64,000 bases of DNA from Intrasporangium flavum (GCF_001956915.1 NZ_MLJO01000013.1:62001-126000), one strand, 5' to 3'. Counted from the stretch's first letter, positions 54,676 to 62,504 are shown. Notes: a model not told the origin generated them from the sequence alone. A program made the numbers and translations.

Positions 54676-54708
54676 GGCGTGGCGTGGGCGTGGCGTGGGC
54701 GTGGCGTC
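54676..54708. repeat. 11-bp tandem repeat, three copies
   Basis: GGCGTGGCGTG is repeated three times (last copy with a final mismatch), with further GGCGTGG words on both sides (54660-54720). It lies between the terC leader and the YciI-like gene. No function is apparent. Confidence 0.75.
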
Positions 54709-54722
54709 GTGGGGCGTCGGGG

Positions 54723-55061
54723 TCAGGCAGGGATGGTGTCGCCGGGGAAGCCGAGACAGGGCAGGACCTCCACGGTCATCATCCCGGCCTGCACGCAGGG
54801 GTCGGCCGCCATCAGCTCGCCGGCCTCGTCGGCAGACAGGGTCAGGACGGCGATGCCGGCCACGGTGTCGGACAGCACCGGGCACAGCACCGCGATGACG
54901 CCCTCGGCACGCAGCGACACCATGCGCCGCTGGTGCTCGAACTCGATCGCGTCGGCCCCCTCCTGGTGGCGGTCCGGAGCCCAGCGCAGCTGGGCGACGC
55001 TGTACGGCCTCGCCGTCGCGGCCAGCTGCTGGATCTGCTCGTCCGTCACGGCCTCGCTCAT
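54723..55061 (-). CDS. YciI-like family protein
   Basis: The 112-residue protein has a ferredoxin-like YCII pattern: YSVAQLRWAPDRHQEG, IEFEHQRRMVSLRAEGVIAVLCPV, and VLTLSADEAGELMAADPCVQAGMMTVEVLPCLGFPGD. The His in EFEHQRRM aligns with the active-site His of YciI-type proteins. The role is unknown. GGGAGAG precedes ATG 55061. A poor DevR-like match (10 of 14) lies at 55115-55128. Confidence 0.8.
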   Translation of the reverse strand: MSEAVTDEQIQQLAATARPYSVAQLRWAPDRHQEGADAIEFEHQRRMVSLRAEGVIAVLCPVLSDTVAGIAVLTLSADEAGELMAADPCVQAGMMTVEVLPCLGFPGDTIPA

Positions 55062-55150
55062 CGTCCGCTCTCCCAGTCCCTCTGTGGTCGTCACGTCTGC
55101 AGGCGCTGACCGCGCGGTCGAACGTCTCCGCCTGCTCGCCGGCCGGGCGG

Positions 55151-55354
55151 TCAGGAGGACCGCTTCACCGGGTCGGCTCCCGGCTCCTTGCTGACGCGGT
55201 CGCCGACCTCGAGACTGTCCCACAGCTCGCGGTCGACGCGGACCTTGGTGACCCCGCCGTCGGCGAGGCGAAGCTCGAGGCGTCGGTAGAGGTTCGACCC
55301 GTCGAGCAGGCCGCGGGACTTCTTGACGACGGTGCCGTCCCAGGACTCAGGCAT
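55151..55354 (-). CDS. Small DUF7489-like protein
   Basis: The 67-residue protein has one compact beta-rich domain: WDGTVVKKSRGLLDGSNLYR, LELRLADGGVTKVRVDREL and WDSLEVGDRVSKEPG. This resembles the DUF7489 family of stress-associated small proteins of unknown function. GGAAGGAAC supplies the ribosome binding site. A 15-bp-arm inverted repeat and a weak DevR-like site lie upstream. Confidence 0.72.
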   Translation of the reverse strand: MPESWDGTVVKKSRGLLDGSNLYRRLELRLADGGVTKVRVDRELWDSLEVGDRVSKEPGADPVKRSS

Positions 55355-55374
55355 GTGCACGTTCCTTCCGGTAG

Positions 55375-55413
55375 GCGCCAGAGCGGTTCGTGACGCGTGA
55401 ACCACTCTGGCGC
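55375..55413. repeat. Inverted repeat upstream of the DUF7489-like gene
   Basis: Arms GCGCCAGAGCGGTTC (55375-55389) and GAACCACTCTGGCGC (55399-55413) match at 14 of 15 positions around a 9-base centre. The repeat begins 20 bp before the start codon, so it overlaps the promoter or 5' leader. Another 11-of-14 DevR-like site (55434-55447) is just beyond. The remainder of the gap to fliW (to 55630) shows no gene. Confidence 0.75.
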
Positions 55414-55630
55414 ACCGGGTGCCCCACGGGCATCGGTCGAAGGTCGCGACCCACCCGTCCGAAAGTCGTAGGTCGGCCCGTCGCGTCACTACCAGCGTCT
55501 CGGCACTGGAGCGCGGTCCCGTGACGTCGGGGGCGTGCGGCCGACGCCCGTCCGCGTCCATTCGCAGACGTTGCCGGTGCCGATGGTGCGCAGTCGGGCC
55601 CTGGCCGACGCCGAGCCGGCCTCGGGCGGG

Positions 55631-55993
55631 TCAGGCGCCGAGCGGGGCGCGGAGGTCCCAGCCCTCGAGGATGGCCTGGACGGCGCGGCCCTCCGCCTCG
55701 TTGACGAGGACCGGAGCGGCGAGGTTGACCGACGTGCCGGACTCGCCCGGCGTCGCGACGACGAGGATGCGTGCCGGCTCGTCGGGCTCGAGCCCGATCG
55801 ACGCGCTCGGCACCTCGACCTCGGGGGAGTAGGACGGTGCGTACACCGCGGCGTCGAGCACGAAGAGGCGCACGTCGGGCGCGTCGGAGGGGCGCAGGCT
55901 GAAGACGCCCTCGGCGCCGTCGACCGCGTCGAGCTGGTAGACGGTGTGGGGCGCGAGGCCGGGCAGGGGCTGCTCGAAGACGAGGGTACTCAT
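55631..55993 (-). CDS. fliW: Flagellar assembly factor FliW
   Basis: The 120-residue protein matches FliW: LVFEQPLPGLAPHTVYQLDAV, GVFSLRPSDAPDVRLFVLDA, and VATPGESGTSVNLAAPVLVN with the late VQAILEGWDLRAPL. FliW binds flagellin and, in many bacteria, antagonises the RNA regulator CsrA. The start overlaps the flgL stop (ATGA), so it is the last gene of the flgN-flgK-flgL-fliW operon. No csrA gene follows it here. Confidence 0.92.
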   Translation of the reverse strand: MSTLVFEQPLPGLAPHTVYQLDAVDGAEGVFSLRPSDAPDVRLFVLDAAVYAPSYSPEVEVPSASIGLEPDEPARILVVATPGESGTSVNLAAPVLVNEAEGRAVQAILEGWDLRAPLGA

Positions 55994-56871
55994 CGCAGGA
56001 ACTCCGTGAGGCTGGGCTGGAGGACCTTCGCCGTGACGGCGAGGGCGGCTTGGTAGGCGGTCTGTTGCAGCTGGAGGTCGAGCACGGCCTGGCCGAGGTC
56101 GACCTCTTCGATCGCAGTGCGGCGCGAGGTCAGCGCGGTGGTGGCCTCGGTGGCGGTCTGGCTGGCCCGCTGGAGCAGGGTCGTGCGGGTGCCGGCCTCG
56201 GCCCGCGCCGCGACGACGTCCTTCAGGGCGCCGTCGAGGGCGCCGAGCCGGGCCGTCGGGTCGACACCGGCGCGGAGGTCGGCGGCGATGTCGTCGAGGA
56301 CCGTGAAGGCCGAGGTGGACCCGCTGCCGAACGCGCTGCGGCCGTCGGCGTCGACGGCGACGGTGGCGTCGGGGCCGACGCGGCGCACGACGCTGCCCGG
56401 GGCGCCGTTGAAGGTCGGCGGGGTGCCGTCGGTGAAGGCGGCGTCGGCGTCGGACGTGCCTGCGAAGACGCTCCGGCCCAGGTAGCGCGTGTTGGCCGCG
56501 GACAGCAGGTCGGCGCGCAGGCCGTCGACGACCGTGGCGAGGGCGTCGCGGGCGTCCTGGGTCAGCGAGCCGTTGCCGCCCTGCACGACGGCGTCGCGCA
56601 CCTGGCGCAGCACCCCGGTCGCGCCGTCGAGCGCGGAGTCGATGGTGGCCAGCCACGCGGAGCCGTCGTCGATGTTGCGCTGGTACTGGGCCTGCGCGGC
56701 GAGGTCGCCACGGACGCGGAGGGCCTCGCCCGTGCCGGCCGGGTCGTCGGACGGCCGGGTGATGCGGGCCCCCGAGGTGGCGGTCTGCTGGGCGGAGGCC
56801 AGCCGCGACTGCCGCTCGCCGAGCGCGCGCTGCGCGGCGAGGGACATCGACTGGTCGGTCACTCGGAGCAT
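55990..56871 (-). CDS. flgL: Flagellar hook-associated protein FlgL (HAP3)
   Basis: The 293-residue protein has flagellin-like terminal helices: LRVTDQSMSLAAQRALGERQSRLASAQQTATSG at the N-terminus and AYQAALAVTAKVLQPSLTEFLR at the C-terminus. The middle domain is short. FlgL forms the hook-filament junction with FlgK. The gene starts one base after the flgK stop. Confidence 0.93.
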   Translation of the reverse strand: MLRVTDQSMSLAAQRALGERQSRLASAQQTATSGARITRPSDDPAGTGEALRVRGDLAAQAQYQRNIDDGSAWLATIDSALDGATGVLRQVRDAVVQGGNGSLTQDARDALATVVDGLRADLLSAANTRYLGRSVFAGTSDADAAFTDGTPPTFNGAPGSVVRRVGPDATVAVDADGRSAFGSGSTSAFTVLDDIAADLRAGVDPTARLGALDGALKDVVAARAEAGTRTTLLQRASQTATEATTALTSRRTAIEEVDLGQAVLDLQLQQTAYQAALAVTAKVLQPSLTEFLR

Positions 56872-56872
56872 G

Positions 56873-58294
56873 TCAGCGTCCTACCATCCCGGTGCGGTTG
56901 ATGAGGGTGTCGAGGGCTTCGTCGACGGCGGTGAGCACGCGGGCCGCGGCCTGGTAGGCGTGCTGGGAGGCCATCAGGCTGACGCTCTCCTCGTCGAGGC
57001 TCACCGAGGCGCCCGACACCTGGGCGTGCCGGGCGTTGCCGGCGGCGGTGTCGGCGATCGTCGCCTGCTGCGTGGCGGCCCGCGACGCGCTGCCCGTCGC
57101 GGTGACGAACGCGGCCCACCGGGCGTCGGGGGAGCCGGCGCCGCGGGCGAGCTGGGCGATGGCGTCGGCGGTGCTGCCGTCGAGCGCGCCGGCACCCACG
57201 GCTCCGGTCGCGAGGCCGGACGCGTCGGTCGGGACGACGGACAGCCCTCGCGCGGCAGGCAGGCTCGGGTCGATACGGAAGAAGTCGAGGCCGGTGGCGC
57301 CGGTGGAGCTCTGGCCGGTGCGGTGCACGGCGTTGACGGAGGCGGCGATCGTCGTGGCGACGGCGTCGTAGGACGCCGCGGCCTCGGCGATGGGCCCGCC
57401 GGTGCCGCCGGCGGCCGGGGCGAGCGTCGACAGGGCGCCGGCGATGCTGCCGCCCTCGAGGCCGACCTCGTGGCCCGGCTGGTCGGCCCACTCGAGCCGC
57501 AGCGCCGAGGACGTCGTGTCGGCCATCGACGCCGCGCCGACCAGCGCGACCGGGCGCGCGGTGTCGCCGCGCACGAGCGCGTTGCCGCCGACGTACACGG
57601 TGACGGTGCCGTCGGCCTCGTCGCGGACCGACGCGCCGGCCAGCGAGGAGATCGACTCCGTGAGCCGAGCCCGCGCGTCGATGAGCTCGTTTGGCGAACC
57701 GCCCTGTGCCACGGCCGACCTGATCTGCTTGTTGAGCGAGGCCACCTGTGCCGCAGCGTCGTTCAGGGAGGCGACCATGCCACGGGTGTCGGTGGCGGTG
57801 TCGTTCCACTGCGCCTCCAGGGCTGCGCGGCCGCTCGACAACGTCGACGCCAGCTGCCCCCCGGCGCTGAGGAGCGCGCTCGCCGGACCGGCCTCGCCGG
57901 GGTGGTTGGCGACGTCCTGCCACGCGGACCAGAACACCTGCAGACGCGTCGAGAGCCCGTCGGTGCCCGGCTCGCGCAGCGTCGCCTCGATGCGGTCGAA
58001 GGCGGCGGAACGCTGCGCCGTGTACCCGGCCGACGAGGCGGTGGTGCGCACCGACGCGTCGAGGAGCGCGCTGCCCAGGCGGGCGATGCGGTCGACCGAG
58101 ACCCCTTGTCCTGCTTGCGGACCCGTCGTGCCGAGCCATCCGGATGCGGGAGCACTGATCGAGGACTGCTCGATGCGCTGGCGGGTGTAGCCGTCGGTGC
58201 CGACGTTCGCGACGTTGTGACCGGCGAGGTCCATGGCCTGCTGGGCCGCCGACAGCCCGCGGAAGGCGGTGTTCAGGGCGCCGAAGGTGCTCAT
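56873..58294 (-). CDS. flgK: Flagellar hook-associated protein FlgK (HAP1)
   Basis: The 473-residue protein has the conserved N-terminal rod/hook motif LNTAFRGLSAAQQAMDLAGHNVANVGTDGYTRQR, the flagellar basal body rod signature, and the C-terminal VSLDEESVSLMASQHAYQAAARVLTAVDEALDTLI. It caps the hook and joins the filament. It is 55 bases downstream of flgN. Confidence 0.95.
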   Translation of the reverse strand: MSTFGALNTAFRGLSAAQQAMDLAGHNVANVGTDGYTRQRIEQSSISAPASGWLGTTGPQAGQGVSVDRIARLGSALLDASVRTTASSAGYTAQRSAAFDRIEATLREPGTDGLSTRLQVFWSAWQDVANHPGEAGPASALLSAGGQLASTLSSGRAALEAQWNDTATDTRGMVASLNDAAAQVASLNKQIRSAVAQGGSPNELIDARARLTESISSLAGASVRDEADGTVTVYVGGNALVRGDTARPVALVGAASMADTTSSALRLEWADQPGHEVGLEGGSIAGALSTLAPAAGGTGGPIAEAAASYDAVATTIAASVNAVHRTGQSSTGATGLDFFRIDPSLPAARGLSVVPTDASGLATGAVGAGALDGSTADAIAQLARGAGSPDARWAAFVTATGSASRAATQQATIADTAAGNARHAQVSGASVSLDEESVSLMASQHAYQAAARVLTAVDEALDTLINRTGMVGR

Positions 58295-58349
58295 GGTGAC
58301 CCTTCTGGTGAGAGGTTGGTCAGGAGGTCGGGGCGGGCAGCGGGCACGG

Positions 58350-58901
58350 TCAGAGGTTGCGGTCGAACAGGTGCGCCTCGCCCTGCGCGGCCGCCCGTCC
58401 CTGCGAGTCGTAGGTGGTGGCCGCGGCGTCGGTGCTGGCGAGTGTCTCCTGCGTGGACCGCGCTGCGGCCCTGAGGAACTGGGCGTTGGCGTCGCGCAGC
58501 TGGCGGATCGCCGCCGACTGGTCGGTCATCGCCGTCAGGTGCGCCGACAGGATGTCGGCCCAGGCGGCCTCGGTGGCGCCGGCGGCGAGGTCGCGCAGGC
58601 TGGCGTCGTCCGGCAGGCCCCACTCGTGGGCGACCGCCGCTGCGGCGGCGGCGCGTTCGAGACCGGCGACGCGCAGCCGCTCGAGCACCTGCTCGACCTC
58701 GCGCGTCGCGTGGGAGAGCCAGCGCGTCTTGCCGGCCGTGAGGAGCAGCTGCTCCTCCTCGAGCTTGAAGGTCAACAGGTCCAGGAGCTCACGCTCGTAC
58801 CAGAGCAGGGCCGACAGGTCCTGCACCGTCGAGCCGACCTTCGCCCCCGGGCCGCCTTCCCCGGCCTTTCGAGCCCCGCCATCCACCCGAGCTTCCCCCA
58901 T
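58350..58901 (-). CDS. flgN: Flagellar chaperone FlgN
   Basis: The protein of up to 183 residues is almost entirely helical, with the FlgN pattern LSALLWYERELLDLLTFKLEEEQLLLTAGKTRWLSHATREVEQVLERL. FlgN is the cytosolic export chaperone for FlgK and FlgL, which are encoded directly downstream. The start is uncertain: ATG 58901 gives an extended N-terminus, while GTG 58886 (preceded by GGGGGAAG) and a GTG just before QDLSALLWYE are closer to usual FlgN length. A sigma-28-type promoter lies about 45 bp upstream of 58901. Confidence 0.85.
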   Translation of the reverse strand: MGEARVDGGARKAGEGGPGAKVGSTVQDLSALLWYERELLDLLTFKLEEEQLLLTAGKTRWLSHATREVEQVLERLRVAGLERAAAAAAVAHEWGLPDDASLRDLAAGATEAAWADILSAHLTAMTDQSAAIRQLRDANAQFLRAAARSTQETLASTDAAATTYDSQGRAAAQGEAHLFDRNL

Positions 58902-58945
58902 CCAGAGACGTCGCGGACCGGCGCACTCCGCACCGTCAGTCTCCA

Positions 58946-58972
58946 CTATCGGCAGCGGCCCACGACGGATTA
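58946..58972 (-). promoter_or_regulatory. Sigma-28 (FliA)-type promoter of the flgN-flgK-flgL-fliW operon
   Basis: On the minus strand TAAT (58972-58969), a 15-base spacer and GCCGATAG (58953-58946). The classical FliA consensus is TAAA-N15-GCCGATAA. The spacing is exact and the same form occurs before fliC and flgB. Confidence 0.75.
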
Positions 58973-59020
58973 GGCCCTCGGTAAAGGCGCGGTAAAACCG
59001 AAGTTCCCCTCGATGGCCGC

Positions 59021-59047
59021 TAACGCATCGGGAGGGGCTGCCGACAG
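59021..59047 (+). promoter_or_regulatory. Sigma-28 (FliA)-type promoter of fliC
   Basis: TAAC (59021-59024), a 15-base spacer and GCCGACAG (59040-59047). The predicted leader to the fliC ATG is about 55 bases and contains GGAGGA. Confidence 0.75.
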
Positions 59048-59108
59048 TGGCGGCTGAGGGCCCACGGACGGGCCCGGAACCACCCACCCGTTTCATGGAG
59101 GAACCACG

Positions 59109-59954
59109 ATGGCTCTCACCGTCAACACCAACCTGTCGGCTCTCCAGGCCTACAACAGCCTCTCCCGCACGTCCGCCAGCATGGCGAGCTCGATGGCCAA
59201 GCTCTCGAGCGGCCTGCGCATCAACACCGCTGCCGACGACGCCGCCGGCCTGACGATCTCCGAGGGCCTCAAGGCCCAGGTCAACGGCTACGGCATCGCC
59301 GCCCGCAACGCGCAGGACGGCATCAACATGATCCAGACCGCCGACGGCGCGATGGGCGAGGTCCACTCGATCCTGCAGCGCATGCGCGACCTCGCGGTGC
59401 AGGGCGCCAACGACTCGAACAACGCCGACTCCCGCACCGCCATCGCCAAGGAGGCCGGTGACCTCTCCCGCGAGCTCTACCGCATCGCCGAGGGCACCAA
59501 CTTCAACGGCATCGACCTGCTCAAGGGCGGCAGCAAGGCCTTCCAGGTCGGCGCCGGCGGCACCGCCAACGACACGATCTCCGTCACCCTCGCGACGGCC
59601 GCCACCGACACGGGCACGCTCGCGTCGGCCGACGGCACCGCCGCGGGCGCGGGCTTCGACGTCTCGACGAACGCGGCCGCGCAGACGACCATCACGGCGA
59701 TCGACACGGCCATCAAGGCCGTCTCGACGAGCCGTGCGGGCCTCGGCGCCGTGCAGAACCGCCTCAACCACGCGCTCAACATCGCGAACGTCTCGTCGCA
59801 GAACCTCGCGGCGTCGCAGTCGCACATCACCGACACCGACATGGCGCAGGAGATGGTCAACTACACGAAGACCAACATCCTGTCCCAGGCCGGCACGGCG
59901 ATGCTCGCCCAGGCCAACCAGTCCGGCCAGCGCATCCTCAAGCTGCTCGGCTGA
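59109..59954 (+). CDS. fliC: Flagellin FliC
   Basis: The 281-residue flagellin has conserved D0/D1 helices: LTVNTNLSALQAYNSLSRTS, KLSSGLRINTAADDAAGLTISEGLKAQ and, at the end, MAQEMVNYTKTNILSQAGTAMLAQANQSGQRILKLLG. The central variable region (about residues 145-200) is short, so D2/D3 domains are minimal. It is preceded by a FliA-type promoter and a strong ribosome binding site and followed by a terminator, as for a highly expressed single gene. Confidence 0.97.
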   Translation: MALTVNTNLSALQAYNSLSRTSASMASSMAKLSSGLRINTAADDAAGLTISEGLKAQVNGYGIAARNAQDGINMIQTADGAMGEVHSILQRMRDLAVQGANDSNNADSRTAIAKEAGDLSRELYRIAEGTNFNGIDLLKGGSKAFQVGAGGTANDTISVTLATAATDTGTLASADGTAAGAGFDVSTNAAAQTTITAIDTAIKAVSTSRAGLGAVQNRLNHALNIANVSSQNLAASQSHITDTDMAQEMVNYTKTNILSQAGTAMLAQANQSGQRILKLLG

Positions 59955-59980
59955 GCCGCTTGACCCGCACGGGGGCGTAG

Positions 59981-60019
59981 CCGACGGCGGCCGGGGGACC
60001 CGAACCCGGCCGTCGTCGG
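59981..60019 (+). terminator. Hairpin terminator after fliC
   Basis: A 15-bp stem (CCGACGGCGGCCGGG against CCCGGCCGTCGTCGG, one wobble) with a 9-base loop, 26 bases past the fliC stop. Confidence 0.8.
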
Positions 60020-60030
60020 CGTCCCGCCGT

Positions 60031-60126
60031 CGGACCCCTCGCCGGACCCCTCGCCGGAACCAACACCGGCACCACCACCGGAACCAACGCTGGAACGAAC
60101 GCCGGACGCGTCGACGGACACAAGGA
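60031..60126. repeat. 12-bp degenerate tandem array between fliC and fliD
   Basis: Eight consecutive 12-bp units, nearly all beginning CGG: two identical copies of CGGACCCCTCGC, then CGGAACCAACAC, CGGCACCACCAC, CGGAACCAACGC, TGGAACGAACGC, CGGACGCGTCGA and CGGACACAAGGA. The last unit runs into the fliD ribosome binding site (AAGGAG). It is non-coding, yet the unit length is a multiple of three. Confidence 0.75.
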
Positions 60127-60133
60127 GCACCTC

Positions 60134-61546
60134 GTGGGAGTCTCGGTCAACGGCCTCGGCAGCGGGCTCGACATCACCTCGATCGTCACCTCGCTCCTGA
60201 ACGTCGAGGCCCTGCCGCAGCAGCAGCTCAAGCAGGCGCAGTCGCAGCAGGAGAGCCTGATGACGGTCCTGCGCACGCTCAACACCAAGGCGTCCGCGCT
60301 CGGCACGCTCGCGGCCAAGGTCGCCGCGCCGAACGCGCTCAACCTGCTCAGTGCCACCTCGAGCACGACCGGGATCACCGCGACGGCCGGCACCACGGCC
60401 ACGGCCGGCACCTTCGACCTCACGGTGACGCGGCTGGCCCGCACCCAGGTCGACGTGACGGCCCCGCTCGGCACCTGGCCGACCGACGCCGGTGGTGCCC
60501 CGACCCACCTGACCCTCGTCGACGCGACCGGCGCGAAGACCGAGGTCGCCCCCGCGAGCGCGTCGCTCGACGACGTCGTGGCCGCGATCAACGCCTCCGG
60601 CGGCCCGGCGCGTGCCCTCAAGGTCGGCGCCGGCACCGACGGCAGCGGCGCCCCGCTCTACCGCCTCCAGCTGACCTCGACGCGTCCCGGTGCCGCGGGT
60701 GCCTTCAGTGCCTTCGAGGGCACGCCCGCCGACGTCACCGCCGGCACGGCCACCGACCTCATGAGCCACCCCGGCGCGGCCGTCGTCTCGCCCGCCCAGG
60801 ACGCCACCGCGCTGCTCTACGCGGGCACCCCGGCCGAGCAGGCCATCACGTCGGCGACCAACACCTTCGCCGACATCGTGCCGGGCGTCTCCGTCACGGC
60901 CACCGCGGCCGGCGTCGGCACCGCGACGACCATCACCGTCACCGGCGACACCGCGGCCGTCGCCAAGCAGGCGAGCGACCTCGTCTCCTCCGTCAACGAC
61001 CTGCTCGGCGCGATCGCCGGCAACACGAAGGTGACGACGACGTCCGGGGCCTCCGGCGTCTCGTCGGCCCAGGGCGGCCTGCTCACCGGCGACTCCACGG
61101 TCCGCGGCATCGCGACCGCCGTCACCGACGCCACCTACCGCCCGACGAGCAACGGCCGCTCGCCCTCGGAGATCGGCATCGTCATCCAGCGCGACGGCAC
61201 GTTCACCTTCGACCAGGACAAGCTGACCGCGGCCCTCGCCGCCGACGCGTCGGGCACCCGCGCCGCCCTCGCCGAGGTCGCCGGCCGCGTGGCCACCGCC
61301 GCCAAGAACGCCTCGGCCCCGGTGAGCGGCTCGATCACCCAGCTCATCGCCGGTCGGCAGTCGGTGTCCGACGACCTCGGCACGCGCATCGCGAGCTGGG
61401 ACCAGCGCCTCGCCGACCGCCGCACCCAGCTGTTCGCGCTGTACAACGCGATGGACAGCGCCCTCGGCACCCTGAAGTCCCAGCAGTCCTGGCTCACGAG
61501 CCAGATCGCCGGGCTCCCGAGCTTCTCGCAGCAGAACACCAAGTAA
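60134..61546 (+). CDS. fliD: Flagellar filament cap protein FliD (HAP2)
   Basis: The 470-residue protein has the FliD N-terminus VNGLGSGLDITSIVTSLLNVEALPQQQLKQ and the C-terminal coiled region IASWDQRLADRRTQLFALYNAMDSALGTLKSQQSWL. The Thr/Ala-rich middle is the variable cap domain. FliD caps the filament tip and guides flagellin polymerisation. GTG 60134 is preceded by AAGGAG. fliS follows after 11 bases. Confidence 0.93.
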   Translation: MGVSVNGLGSGLDITSIVTSLLNVEALPQQQLKQAQSQQESLMTVLRTLNTKASALGTLAAKVAAPNALNLLSATSSTTGITATAGTTATAGTFDLTVTRLARTQVDVTAPLGTWPTDAGGAPTHLTLVDATGAKTEVAPASASLDDVVAAINASGGPARALKVGAGTDGSGAPLYRLQLTSTRPGAAGAFSAFEGTPADVTAGTATDLMSHPGAAVVSPAQDATALLYAGTPAEQAITSATNTFADIVPGVSVTATAAGVGTATTITVTGDTAAVAKQASDLVSSVNDLLGAIAGNTKVTTTSGASGVSSAQGGLLTGDSTVRGIATAVTDATYRPTSNGRSPSEIGIVIQRDGTFTFDQDKLTAALAADASGTRAALAEVAGRVATAAKNASAPVSGSITQLIAGRQSVSDDLGTRIASWDQRLADRRTQLFALYNAMDSALGTLKSQQSWLTSQIAGLPSFSQQNTK

Positions 61547-61557
61547 GGACACGACGC

Positions 61558-62106
61558 GTGACCAACGCAGCCAACGCGCGCCAGCAGTACGCCCGCGACG
61601 CCATCCTGTCGGCGAGCCCCGCGCGCCTCCTGACGATGCTCTACGACCGGCTCCTGCTCGACCTGCGCCGGGCCGAGGCCGCCCAGGAGGCGTCCGACTG
61701 GCCGGCCGCGAACACCCAGCTGCTCCACGCGCAGGACATCATCGCCGAGCTGTCCTCGACCCTGCGCTCCGACGTCTGGGACGGGGCCGACGGCCTGCGC
61801 GGCCTCTACGAGTACGTGCGGATGGCGCTCGTCAACGCCAACATCCACCGCGACGTCGCCCGCACCCGCGAGGCGATCACGCTGCTGACGCCGCTGCAGG
61901 AGGCGTGGCACGCGGCCGCCGGGGCGCTGCAGGACGCGACGCCGTCCGGGTCCGCCGGGCAGGCCGCGCCGGTCGCGTCGCCCACGTCACCCGCGCCGGC
62001 CGGTTCGGCCGGTTCGGCGGGTTCGCCCTGGTCGGCGGCGTCCTCCACCGTGTCCTCCACCGTGTCCTCGACCGGTGGCGAGCGAACGGTGCACGCCGTT
62101 GGCTGA
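61558..62106 (+). CDS. fliS: Flagellin chaperone FliS
   Basis: The 182-residue protein has the FliS core (residues ~1-125): RQQYARDAILSASPARLLTMLYDRLLLDLRRAEAAQ, then LLHAQDIIAELSSTLRSDVWDGADGLRGLYEYVRMALVNANIHRD. FliS binds the flagellin C-terminus to prevent early polymerisation. A ~50-residue Ala/Ser/Pro-rich tail is an unusual extension. The GTG start is preceded by TAAGGA. Confidence 0.93.
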   Translation: MTNAANARQQYARDAILSASPARLLTMLYDRLLLDLRRAEAAQEASDWPAANTQLLHAQDIIAELSSTLRSDVWDGADGLRGLYEYVRMALVNANIHRDVARTREAITLLTPLQEAWHAAAGALQDATPSGSAGQAAPVASPTSPAPAGSAGSAGSPWSAASSTVSSTVSSTGGERTVHAVG

Positions 62107-62413
62107 GAGCTGGGACGCCGTCCTCGACCGCCTCGAGACCGACCTCGCCGCCGTCGAGCGGTCGCTGGCCGAGCGGGCGCCGACCGAGTCCGACGTCGAG
62201 GCGGCGCAGCTGCGCACGTGGGTGCCTCCGCGCGGCCTCGGCCCGCTGCCAGACCGGCTCATCGACCGGGCCCGCGAGCTCGCCGCCGCACAGGCGCGCG
62301 TCGCCGAGCGCCTCGACCTGCTCCACACGGCGACCGCCCACCAGCTGTCGGCGCTGCGGTCCCTGCCGGCGACGCCTCCGAGGACGCCGGTGTTCGTCGA
62401 CGTCCGGGGCTGA
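62075..62413 (+). CDS. Small helical protein after fliS, possible FliT-like chaperone
   Basis: The protein of up to 112 residues (GTG 62075; TTG 62099 would give 104) is mostly helical: ESWDAVLDRLETDLAAVERSLAER and LIDRARELAAAQARVAERLDLLHT. It overlaps the end of fliS in another frame. Position and helical, charged character resemble FliT-type export chaperones, but sequence similarity is not decisive, so the role is inferred from location only. Confidence 0.65.
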   Translation: MASERCTPLAESWDAVLDRLETDLAAVERSLAERAPTESDVEAAQLRTWVPPRGLGPLPDRLIDRARELAAAQARVAERLDLLHTATAHQLSALRSLPATPPRTPVFVDVRG

Positions 62414-62477
62414 GGCCCCGCGCGACGCCCGCAGCGGCCTCCGGACGGCGGCCCCGGAACCCGGCACCGACCGGCAC

Positions 62478-62504
62478 TAACGCGGGTCGAGGACCTGCCG
62501 ATAG
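62478..62504 (+). promoter_or_regulatory. Sigma-28 (FliA)-type promoter of the flgB-flgC-fliE-fliF operon
   Basis: TAAC (62478-62481), a 15-base spacer and GCCGATAG (62497-62504), about 80 bp before flgB. The match to TAAA-N15-GCCGATAA is 10 of 12. Confidence 0.75.

Noticed and set aside
59458-59900. Arg/Thr/Ser-rich frame overlapping fliC
   Set aside because: It is a shadow of the fliC codon structure with no independent start signal or recognisable domain.
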